A DNA stretch of 13,547 nt. Source: an uncultured Paraburkholderia sp. GTDB taxonomy: Bacteria; Pseudomonadota; Gammaproteobacteria; Burkholderiales; Burkholderiaceae. A program made the translations under genes and the position numbers. The notes below the pieces were generated by a model. That model was not told the DNA's origin and did no database searches. It saw only the letters and a program-made list of their open reading frames with translations. Each line of letters begins with the position of its first letter. The stretch's first letter is position 1. Location of the stretch: positions 1-13,547 of the forward strand of contig CALFSF010000465.1 of the NCBI GenBank assembly GCA_937917025.1, given 5' to 3'. Positions 1 to 6,053 of the stretch are shown in pieces.

Positions 1-68
1 TTTTTTTTTTATGTAACCGGCGACCACCGGGATCTACACTCTTTCCCTACACGACGTTTTTCCGATCT
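1..68. other. Sequencing adapter left at contig end
   Basis: Positions 1-10 are ten T residues. Positions 11-68 align without gaps, over the full 58 nt, to the Illumina P5/TruSeq universal adapter as I know it. About 50 of 58 positions match; mismatches cluster in the first ten bases, with single ones near 30, 57 and 59. The core ctacactctttccctacacg is exact and the block ends in the diagnostic ttccgatct. This is not genomic DNA: true sequence begins at about 69. Reading frames that cross it on either strand are artefacts. Confidence 0.95.
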
Positions 69-204
69 GGGATAGACCTGATCGGCTTGAAGGTTTGCCT
101 GATTCTCCTGGAAGTACACATAGGCGGTGGATGGGTGCTAGATTTGGAGCCTTATTCTCCTGACGGGCATCGAACCCGGCAGACTGACCCGGACAGGCAC
201 CGCC
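69..204. other. Upstream region of the AraC regulator gene
   Basis: This non-coding leader lies between the adapter and the regulator start. It should hold the araC promoter and possibly a divergent promoter for a gene lost at the contig end; regulators of this family often sit divergently from an oxidoreductase gene. The 9-mer attctcctg occurs twice in direct orientation, at 102-110 and 154-162. On the minus strand a short open frame runs from about 135 down to the adapter and could be the first codons of a divergent gene, but it lacks a convincing start. I see no clear -35/-10 pair. Confidence 0.4.
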
Positions 205-1185
205 ATGAACTCGACTCAACCGGTAACCGCCACGTGCGGCGGATTCATCAGCCCCGCGCAGAAGCGCATGGTCGGGTTGCTCCGCACGCTTGCGCCCGCG
301 GAAGGCTACACACATTCGTGCCTCGAAGGCGTGAGCTTCATGCGCTCGAACCGGTCGATTCCCCGCATGCCCGTGATGTACGAACCGTGCGTCGTGATCG
401 TCTGCCAGGGACGCAAGCGCGGTTATCTCGGCGATGAAGTTTTCGTTTATGACGCACAGCAGTTTCTCGTGCTGTCCGTGCCGCTGCCGTTCGAAAGCGA
501 GACCGAGGCGAGCGAGGAGGAACCGATGCTCGCGATCAAGATCCGCGTCGATCTCACCACCATCGCCGAGTTGCTGATGGCGTTGAACGATACGCGCGGC
601 ACGCAGCGTATCGAGCCGAAGGGCATCTATTCGACCGCGCTCGACCAGCCGTTAAGCGATGCGGTGTTGCGTCTGCTCGAAGCGCTTGGCTCGCCGCTCG
701 ATGCGCGCATCCTGGGCGCGTCGATCGTGCGGGAGATTTTCTATCGCGTGCTGAAAAGCGAGCAGGGCGACGCACTGCGCGCGGCGCTCACGCATCAGCA
801 CCACTTCGGCCGCATTGCGAAAGCGCTCCGGCTGATTCATGTGGATTACCAGGGCGATCTCGACGTCGACATGCTCGCGCGCGAAGCCGGCATGAGTCTC
901 GCGGTGTTCCATGCGCAGTTCAAGCAGGTCACGTCGACGTCGCCGATGCAGTACGTGAAGGCGACGCGGCTGCATCACGCGCGTCTTCTGATGGTACAGG
1001 ACAACCTGAATGCGGGCGCGGCGGCGGCGCGCGTCGGGTATGAAAGCGCGTCGCAGTTCAGCCGCGAATTCAAGCGGCTCTTCGGGTGCAGCCCTGTCGA
1101 GGAAGTGCGGCGCCTGCGCACGACGTTCGAAGTGTCGCCGCCGCGCGTGCCCACACCGGCGCTGCGTCACGTGACGGCGGCGTAA
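205..1185 (+). CDS. AraC-family transcriptional regulator
   Basis: This is a cytoplasmic DNA-binding activator or repressor of 326 residues, a typical length for the family. Residues ~40-195 match the AraC_N type of ligand-sensing domain (PF06719-like), with PVMYEPCVVIVCQGRK followed by a cupin-like LGDEVFVYDAQQFLVLS segment. Residues ~205-300 form the AraC DNA-binding domain. Its first helix-turn-helix is around LDVDMLAREAGMSLAVFHAQFK (219-240). Its second is around ARVGYESASQFSREFKRLFG (275-294), ending in the usual GCSP. The ATG at 205 has a modest AGG at 195-197. Family members with this sensor usually control a neighbouring dehydrogenase or aldo/keto reductase; here the target could be the downstream VOC gene (112-bp gap) or a divergent gene lost at the contig end. 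The effector cannot be predicted. Confidence 0.93.
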   Translation: MNSTQPVTATCGGFISPAQKRMVGLLRTLAPAEGYTHSCLEGVSFMRSNRSIPRMPVMYEPCVVIVCQGRKRGYLGDEVFVYDAQQFLVLSVPLPFESETEASEEEPMLAIKIRVDLTTIAELLMALNDTRGTQRIEPKGIYSTALDQPLSDAVLRLLEALGSPLDARILGASIVREIFYRVLKSEQGDALRAALTHQHHFGRIAKALRLIHVDYQGDLDVDMLAREAGMSLAVFHAQFKQVTSTSPMQYVKATRLHHARLLMVQDNLNAGAAAARVGYESASQFSREFKRLFGCSPVEEVRRLRTTFEVSPPRVPTPALRHVTAA

Positions 1186-1297
1186 GCGCGCGCGTTCGCG
1201 ATACGGGTAATGCCGATACCAGCATGATCCGGCAACTGGTTACGCTCGCCAGACGCCGCTACGATGGCGTCACGCTTTTCGACCGGAGACCCTGATC

Positions 1298-1627
1298 ATG
1301 AAACGTTTTCACATCGCGCTCGCCGTGGCGAGCCTCGACGCATCGATCGCCGACTACAGCGAGCGCCTCGGCCAGCCGCCGACGGCCGTCGTGCCCGGCC
1401 TCTACGCGATGTGGCGTACCGAGCTGCTCAACTTCTCGATCAACGAGACGCCGGAAAAAGCCGGACAGTTACGCCATGTCGGCTTCGAGGACGATGCCGT
1501 TGACGGCTACACGAAAAGCGTGGACGTCAACGGGCTCGAGTGGGAACTGTTTTCCGCGGCGGAGCAGGACCGCCGGATCGTCAGCACCTATGGCGAAGCG
1601 CTCCGCGCGCCGGATTCACGAACATAA
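1298..1627 (+). CDS. VOC-family (glyoxalase/dioxygenase fold) protein
   Basis: A 109-residue single-domain protein of the vicinal-oxygen-chelate superfamily. It opens with RFHIALAVASLDASIADYSERLG, the characteristic first beta-alpha unit, and continues with LRHVGFE and NGLEWELF in the second half. Possible metal ligands are His5, His60 and Glu81 or Glu83, but a full ligand set cannot be confirmed by eye. Such proteins often dimerise and include glyoxalase I, bleomycin/fosfomycin-resistance proteins and extradiol dioxygenases; none of these subfamilies is specifically recognised. The ATG at 1298 is preceded by GGAG at 1284-1287, supporting the start. It follows the AraC gene in the same direction and converges on the diguanylate cyclase gene. 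Confidence 0.8.
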   Translation: MKRFHIALAVASLDASIADYSERLGQPPTAVVPGLYAMWRTELLNFSINETPEKAGQLRHVGFEDDAVDGYTKSVDVNGLEWELFSAAEQDRRIVSTYGEALRAPDSRT

Positions 1628-1638
1628 CAGTGCGTGCG

Positions 1639-1656
1639 AGCCGCTAAACGGCGGCT
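1639..1656. terminator. Weak hairpin between convergent genes
   Basis: AGCCGC (1639-1644) pairs with GCGGCT (1651-1656) around a 6-nt loop. It sits 11 bp after the VOC stop and 21 bp from the stop of the converging diguanylate cyclase gene. There is no real T-tract on either side, so it is at best a weak bidirectional terminator. Confidence 0.3.
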
Positions 1657-1677
1657 TCGCCTGGCGTCGCGTGGCGT

Positions 1678-3168
1678 TCAGGTCGCTGAAGTGTCGCCGT
1701 TCTGGTTCGCGTAGTGCGCGCGTTTCTCCTCGTACATCAGCAGGTCCGCGCGCTGCACGGCGGCTTCGATCCGCTCGCCCTGCGGGCACGTCGCCATGCC
1801 CATCGAGAAACTCAGCGTCGAGCCCGGATAGAACTGGTTGTTCAGGTCGACGAGTTGCCGGATCGTGTCGATCATCGCCGCGCCGCCGCGTTCGTCGGTG
1901 GCGGGCAGCAGGATCGCGAATTCGTCGCCGCCGATCCGCGCCGCGTGAAACGGTGTTTCAAGCGCCTTCGCCAGCACTTCGCCGGCGCGGCGCAAGAGCG
2001 CGTCGCCGGCTGCGTGGCCGAGCTGGTCGTTGATGCGCTTCAGGCCATTGAGGTCGGCCATGATGACCGTCACCGGGAACGGCCCCTTGCGTTCGAGGCG
2101 GTTCAGCTCATCGACATAGAACGAGCGGTTGCGCAGCTTCGTCAGCACGTCGTGCTTGCCGAGGAACTCGAGGTAGGCCTCGGCCTTTTTGCGCGCGGTG
2201 ATATCGGTCAGCGCGACGAGCACGAGGTCCCATTTCTGTTCATGGCCCGGCAACACGGAAAACTGCAGATGTACGTGCAGCTCGTTGCCTTCCAGCGAAT
2301 AGTTGAGCACTTCGCGCTGCTGGAACAGCTTGTTCTCCCACAGGTCGATCAGCTGGTCGCGAAAATGCGGGCGCATGTCGTCGCGAAACACATCCTGCAG
2401 GCGCGCGAGCAGCGTTTTCTTGTCGGGCGCGACGAACATGTCGAGCGTGTGCTGGTTCACGTCGATCACGTGAATTTCCTGCATGCAGCGTTCGACAAAC
2501 TCCGGATGCACATCCGTGAACACGCGAAAATCGACGATGCCCGCCGCGCGCGCCCCGTCGAGCAGGCGTTTGACCGCGCTGAAATCCTCGACCCACAGCG
2601 ATACGGGCGAATGTTCGAACAGGCCGCGCGCGTACAGTTCGCCGTCCGCGATGCGGCGGCGCGCGCCTTCCAGTTCGGTGATGTCCTCGACGGCCACCAG
2701 CACGCGGTCGAGACGCGCCTCATGGCCGGGCAGCACGTTGCCCTTCACGAGCACGTCGAGCCGCCGGCCGCCGAGCGTGTAGTTGACCGTCTTGCTCACG
2801 AAGTGCGTTTGCCCCTCCCACAGCTGGCACAGCTCTTCGATATGGGTTTTCAGCATGTCGTCGCGAAACACGCTGGCGAGGTTGTCGGTCAGCGTGCCCA
2901 GATCGGCCGCTTCGAATTGCGTCAGCGTGCGCCGGTTGACCTTGATCACCCGAATGCGCGACGAGCATTGCGCCACGCGCGCGAGATCTTCCGCGAAAAA
3001 CGCCCGCAGATCGGTGATGCCTTCCGCTTTCCAGCTGTCGAAGAGCGCGCGCACGCCGGTGAAGTCCTCGAGCCACAGCGAAACCGGCGCGAGCTCGAAC
3101 ATTTCGGTGTCGTCGCTTGCGGGCTGGCGATCGCGCAATTCACCTTGAATACTGTGGTTATCCGGCAT
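1678..3168 (-). CDS. Diguanylate cyclase with two tandem PAS-like domains
   Basis: A 496-residue predicted cytoplasmic signalling enzyme that would make cyclic di-GMP from two GTP. No membrane segment is visible. Two homologous sensor repeats occupy ~26-165 and ~187-325. Each starts with PVSLW(L/V)EDF, contains SVFRDDM or DVFRDDM, and ends with VLPGHE...LVAVEDIT or LVALTDIT; they look like an internal PAS duplication. The catalytic domain (~335-490) has HDVLTKLRNR, DLNGLKRINDQLGHAAGD and an intact GGDEF at 413-417, so activity is likely. The RxxD inhibitory site expected just before GGDEF is absent (ETPF at 404-407), suggesting no product inhibition through that site. No EAL domain follows. 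The ATG at 3168 has only a weak GGA upstream. It lies 74 bp downstream of the hydrolase gene on the same strand and may have its own promoter in that gap. Confidence 0.93.
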   Translation of the reverse strand: MPDNHSIQGELRDRQPASDDTEMFELAPVSLWLEDFTGVRALFDSWKAEGITDLRAFFAEDLARVAQCSSRIRVIKVNRRTLTQFEAADLGTLTDNLASVFRDDMLKTHIEELCQLWEGQTHFVSKTVNYTLGGRRLDVLVKGNVLPGHEARLDRVLVAVEDITELEGARRRIADGELYARGLFEHSPVSLWVEDFSAVKRLLDGARAAGIVDFRVFTDVHPEFVERCMQEIHVIDVNQHTLDMFVAPDKKTLLARLQDVFRDDMRPHFRDQLIDLWENKLFQQREVLNYSLEGNELHVHLQFSVLPGHEQKWDLVLVALTDITARKKAEAYLEFLGKHDVLTKLRNRSFYVDELNRLERKGPFPVTVIMADLNGLKRINDQLGHAAGDALLRRAGEVLAKALETPFHAARIGGDEFAILLPATDERGGAAMIDTIRQLVDLNNQFYPGSTLSFSMGMATCPQGERIEAAVQRADLLMYEEKRAHYANQNGDTSAT

Positions 3169-3178
3169 GGGGCGTCCG

Positions 3179-3196
3179 TAGTCGAAAGTGCGACTA
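3179..3196. repeat. 18-bp palindrome upstream of the diguanylate cyclase gene
   Basis: TAGTCG (3179-3184) and CGACTA (3191-3196) form a perfect inverted repeat with a 6-nt spacer, 10 bp upstream of the diguanylate cyclase start. It touches the candidate -10 box (3196-3201). It could be an operator or a 5'-leader hairpin. On the plus strand it is followed by TTTT, giving it the look of a short terminator, but no plus-strand gene precedes it. Confidence 0.4.
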
Positions 3197-3222
3197 TTTT
3201 AAGACGAGTTCGGCCGCGGCAA
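3196..3222 (-). promoter_or_regulatory. Candidate promoter for the diguanylate cyclase gene
   Basis: Read on the minus strand, TAAAAT (3201-3196) matches the sigma-70 -10 consensus at 5 of 6 positions. TTGCCG (3222-3217) matches -35 at 4 of 6. The 15-bp spacer is shorter than ideal. The position, 27 bp ahead of the start codon, is reasonable. Confidence 0.35.
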
Positions 3223-3242
3223 TAGCCGGGGCAGGCGGCCGT

Positions 3243-5021
3243 TCAGCCGGATGCGGGATCGACGCGCCCGGCGGGGCTGCCTTTAGCCGCATCCGCGGGT
3301 TTCGGGCCGGCACCGCTTTTCGCTGTCGTCATGCTGACGGGCCGTGTTCCCGCGAGCAGCCGCGCATCGAATGAACCGCCCGTATGGAGCACACATATGG
3401 CCTTTGTGCTGCCCTGATAGCCGGAAGGAAACTGGCCACGCAATGGGTCTCCGGGGAAATGCCACGTGCCTCTGATGTCGAGGCGAAGCACGTCTCCCCG
3501 CAGGAAGCGGGTGGCATGAGGCTGCAACGCAATATCGACGGGAACGATCTCGCCGGCACGCAGCGGTTCGCTGATGCGATGGCGATGTACCGGCTGCGAC
3601 GCGGACGAGCGTTCCTCATCGAGTTCGCGATGCGCGGCGCGTTGCCAGCCTTTCGATACCATATCGCCGGAAAAGCCGAATGAGCCTTCGAATTGCATCT
3701 CGACGCCGCCGCGAAACTTGCGCACACCGGCGAACAGGAATACATCATCGGCGCCCTGGACCTCGACGTGCAGCCGCAGCGCCATCGGACCGATGATGTC
3801 GATGTCCTCCTGCACTGTCCACGTGAATTCGACCATGTCCCGACTGGTGTCGAACGATGCAGACGCCGGAGGCCCGTCGGCGGGCGCGTCGGCCAGCGTC
3901 CTGCCGCGCGCATCGAGGCCGAGCGCGCGCCATTGAAGATCTTCCGGCGGCCATGTCTGCTCGCCTGCGACGGCAACCGGCTCCGGGCCGTTATCGTAGA
4001 TCGCCAGACGCACGGGCGGCTCCTTTTCCCAGCCGTTATCGAGACCCTTCAACGTATGGTCGAAAAATCGACCGCGTGCCGCGGTAGCTTCTTTTCCGTA
4101 GAACGCGCACCACTTGCCGTCGCGATGCGTATAAAGCGATTTGAGGGCAGAACCCGCGTGGCGGAAAACTTCGAATGATCCTCGCGTGTGCAGTGAGTGA
4201 TCGGAAAAACTGCCGCAAACAAGTACCGGAACGTCGATACGACCGAGGTCGGGGGCAGTGGACTCGTACCAGTCATCGCGTTCGGGACGACTGGCGATTT
4301 CCTTGCGAAATTCGGTGTTTGTCCTTACACCGCCTCGCTTGAGTCCCTTGTCCCAGACGATCGTGAAGCCGTCCTCCCGAACGCCGCCCGGACGTGCGAA
4401 ATCCCGATACAGATCGCTGAATCCTTCCCATGGGCAGATCGCCGCGAGATGCGGCGGGCGCAGCGCCGCCACTTTGTACTGGCTGATCGCCAGATAGGAG
4501 ACGCCGTTCAGCCCGACCCGTCCCGAAGACCAGGATTGCGTGCCGGCCCACTCGATGACATCGTGGAAATCCAGGGCTTCCTGGTCGGAGAACAGCTCGC
4601 CGACGCCTTCCGCCGTTCCGCCGCCGCGCAAATCCACGTTGACGACCGCGTAGCCTCGCGGAACCCACACGCCAGGATCGGGCGCCTCCCAGCTCGTCCA
4701 CTCGGATATCTCGATGGGATGCGGCTGTGGGAACAGCCGGTATTGCAGGTTCAGGCCACGCCCGCTTCGCGTGCGCGCGGGGATTTCGTCCTTGCCATAA
4801 GGATGCGCCGACATGATCACCGGCACCGGGGCGCCGCCTTCCGGGCGGAAAACGTTCACGCGCAGCGTCGTACCGTCCCGAACGATCACTGGCACATTCC
4901 AGTCCGCGTGGATGCCGGCGGGCATTTTGTACACTTTGACCCGAGGACGGATCGCGTTTCTTATACGACGAAACGCCAGCGTCATGGGTCCCACGCTTTG
5001 CCGCGTACCCTTCACCTTCAT
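3243..5021 (-). CDS. CocE/NonD-family serine hydrolase (X-Pro dipeptidyl-peptidase S15 fold)
   Basis: A 592-residue alpha/beta hydrolase of the family that includes cocaine esterase, glutaryl-7-ACA acylase and X-Pro dipeptidyl-peptidase. No signal peptide is obvious. The N-terminal half has HADWNVPVIVRDGTTLRVNV, then ...PVIMSAHPYGKDE and GYAVVNVDLRGGGTAEG. The nucleophile elbow GLNGVSYLA puts Ser at ~175 (numbered from the ATG). The probable triad partners are Asp ~274 in CGSFSDHSLH and His ~299 in YTHRDGKW. The C-terminal ~230 residues (EEPPV-like RLAIYDNG..., then FTWTVQEDIDIIGPMALRLH) form the jelly-roll PepX_C domain. I chose the ATG at 5021 because GGTGAG lies 4 nt upstream; a GTG at 5030 would add three residues but has no ribosome-binding site. 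The natural substrate, an ester, amide or peptide, is unknown. Codon choice looks less GC-biased than in its neighbours, a hint of foreign origin. Confidence 0.88.
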   Translation of the reverse strand: MKVKGTRQSVGPMTLAFRRIRNAIRPRVKVYKMPAGIHADWNVPVIVRDGTTLRVNVFRPEGGAPVPVIMSAHPYGKDEIPARTRSGRGLNLQYRLFPQPHPIEISEWTSWEAPDPGVWVPRGYAVVNVDLRGGGTAEGVGELFSDQEALDFHDVIEWAGTQSWSSGRVGLNGVSYLAISQYKVAALRPPHLAAICPWEGFSDLYRDFARPGGVREDGFTIVWDKGLKRGGVRTNTEFRKEIASRPERDDWYESTAPDLGRIDVPVLVCGSFSDHSLHTRGSFEVFRHAGSALKSLYTHRDGKWCAFYGKEATAARGRFFDHTLKGLDNGWEKEPPVRLAIYDNGPEPVAVAGEQTWPPEDLQWRALGLDARGRTLADAPADGPPASASFDTSRDMVEFTWTVQEDIDIIGPMALRLHVEVQGADDVFLFAGVRKFRGGVEMQFEGSFGFSGDMVSKGWQRAAHRELDEERSSASQPVHRHRISEPLRAGEIVPVDIALQPHATRFLRGDVLRLDIRGTWHFPGDPLRGQFPSGYQGSTKAICVLHTGGSFDARLLAGTRPVSMTTAKSGAGPKPADAAKGSPAGRVDPASG

Positions 5022-5122
5022 TGCGCTCACCGGTTGGTCTGATTAATCGGGAATCCTTTTTGCTGCCGGTTGACGATATGAGCAGTGTTGACTGCGCGTA
5101 ACCGTCATATGGGGAAACCACC

Positions 5123-5275
5123 ATGAAACGATACTGGTTCGTCTTGCTCCTGAGCCCGCTTTTTCTGTCTGGCTGTCTTTCGTTTAGCAGCAGCGATCCG
5201 CCGCCGCCAAACAGGACCACCGTCGTCGTGCCGGAACAGGGCACGCCTACGGTCTGTAGTCCTTCGCCCTGCTAG
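5123..5275 (+). CDS. Small lipoprotein, 50 residues
   Basis: A short protein with a textbook lipoprotein signal. MKRYW is followed by a hydrophobic stretch (FVLLLSPLFL) and the lipobox LSGC, giving lipidated Cys18. The mature peptide is only 33 residues: LSFSSSDPPPPNRTT, then VVVPEQGTPTV and a C-terminal CSPSPC with two cysteines. GGGGA upstream (5111-5115) supports the ATG. It lies divergently from the hydrolase gene (101-bp gap). Its last 29 bp overlap tail-to-tail with the DUF2459-type gene on the other strand. I recognise the general type as a proteobacterial small lipoprotein, but no function is known to me. The proline-rich segment may be a flexible linker in the periplasm. Confidence 0.75.
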   Translation: MKRYWFVLLLSPLFLSGCLSFSSSDPPPPNRTTVVVPEQGTPTVCSPSPC

Positions 5276-5951
5276 TGGGACTACGGCGTGTCGGAAGCGG
5301 CGGGTCTGACGCGGGCGTGATTCGCCGCGCCTCGTCCATCAGGTCGCGGGCAAACAGGACGGCGCCGCGGACCGGCAACCCGGCCGATCTTAGCGCGTCC
5401 GACGTCCAGGTGTTGCAGGTATAGAAGGCGTCATAAGTGCCCGTGGCGGCGAAGAACACGCTTCCCGGATACGGACCGTCGGCGAGCCGGAGCGGTTTGC
5501 CCGTGGCGTCGGTTTGAACCGAATGCTGCAGGAACGCCCGAAGCCCGGCCAAACCCGCGTCGTTCACGCCGAGCGTGATCACGCTCGATGGCCCGAATGC
5601 CGCGCCTGGCGAGTCGCGCAGCACCGTCATCAGCACGGCGGCCTCGCTGGGGAGCAGCGCGGAGAGCGCGGTCAGCACGCCGTGCTCGCGCGTGATGACA
5701 TATTGTCGTTCACCGAAGCCGAAGCACAGGAAGCGAGCGCCTTCGAACCCTTGTGCCAGGGCCGACACCTGCGGGCCCGCATCCTCGCTGCGCACACAGA
5801 CATCGGTATGCCACGCGCGCCTCGCCACGACGATGGTCGTGGTCACCGGGCCGGTCGTCGGCATAAGCGGAACGGTCGAGCAGGCGGCAAGCGTCGCCGT
5901 CCATGCGATCACACATGACCGGCCGATCTTGAGCAGAGGTGAACAAGGCAA
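5247..5951 (-). CDS. DUF2459-type (TIGR02117-like) lipoprotein
   Basis: A 234-residue probable lipoprotein. I place the start at a TTG (5951) because a strong GGAGGG lies just ahead (5961-5956) and the result is a proper signal: MPCSPLLKIGRSCVIAWTAT followed by LAAC, lipidated at Cys24. Upstream in-frame extension to 6230 lacks this logic. Features of the DUF2459 family are the AWHTDVCV motif (His48), FLCFGFGERQY, GVNDAGLAGLRAFL, VFFAATGTYDAFYTCNTWT (Cys179) and a final ALRSAGLPV. A Trp-His motif ahead of an invariant Cys-Asn resembles permuted NlpC/P60-type cysteine peptidases or amidases; that is my inference. The family was first noted near urease genes, but no urease gene is here. The C-terminal tail (~215-234) looks non-conserved and overlaps the small lipoprotein gene. 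Confidence 0.82.
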   Translation of the reverse strand: MPCSPLLKIGRSCVIAWTATLAACSTVPLMPTTGPVTTTIVVARRAWHTDVCVRSEDAGPQVSALAQGFEGARFLCFGFGERQYVITREHGVLTALSALLPSEAAVLMTVLRDSPGAAFGPSSVITLGVNDAGLAGLRAFLQHSVQTDATGKPLRLADGPYPGSVFFAATGTYDAFYTCNTWTSDALRSAGLPVRGAVLFARDLMDEARRITPASDPPLPTRRSPTSRAKDYRP

Positions 5952-5955
5952 GGGT

Positions 5956-5961
5956 CCCTCC
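5956..5961 (-). promoter_or_regulatory. Ribosome-binding site that fixes a TTG start
   Basis: The minus strand reads GGAGGG, then 4 nt, then TTG. This is one of the strongest Shine-Dalgarno matches in the window and is the reason for choosing the TTG at 5951, which also exposes a lipoprotein signal peptide. Confidence 0.7.
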
Positions 5962-6053
5962 AGCAGACGCTGCCCCGATCGTACGACACACCGGATTTTC
6001 TGACGAGGCCATCGGCGCCGATCTCGACCGGTTTGCCATGATTCCGGCTGACC

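Noticed and set aside
160..180. tRNA-like T-arm on the minus strand (cgggttcgatgcccg)
   Set aside because: The T-arm shape is good, but no acceptor, D-arm or anticodon arm can be formed with flanking sequence, and no CCA end follows.
1714..3225. Long plus-strand open frame opposite the diguanylate cyclase gene
   Set aside because: It is a GC-rich antisense shadow with no recognisable domain; the minus-strand protein has complete PAS and GGDEF motifs.
5070..5110. Two TTGAC boxes (5070 and 5088) as a promoter for the small lipoprotein
   Set aside because: No -10 hexamer lies at a 16-18 bp spacing from either box, so I could not define a promoter.
4273..5244. Long minus-strand open frame in another frame of the hydrolase gene
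   Set aside because: Its composition is arginine- and glycine-rich with no domain, while the chosen frame has the full serine-hydrolase triad and C-terminal domain.
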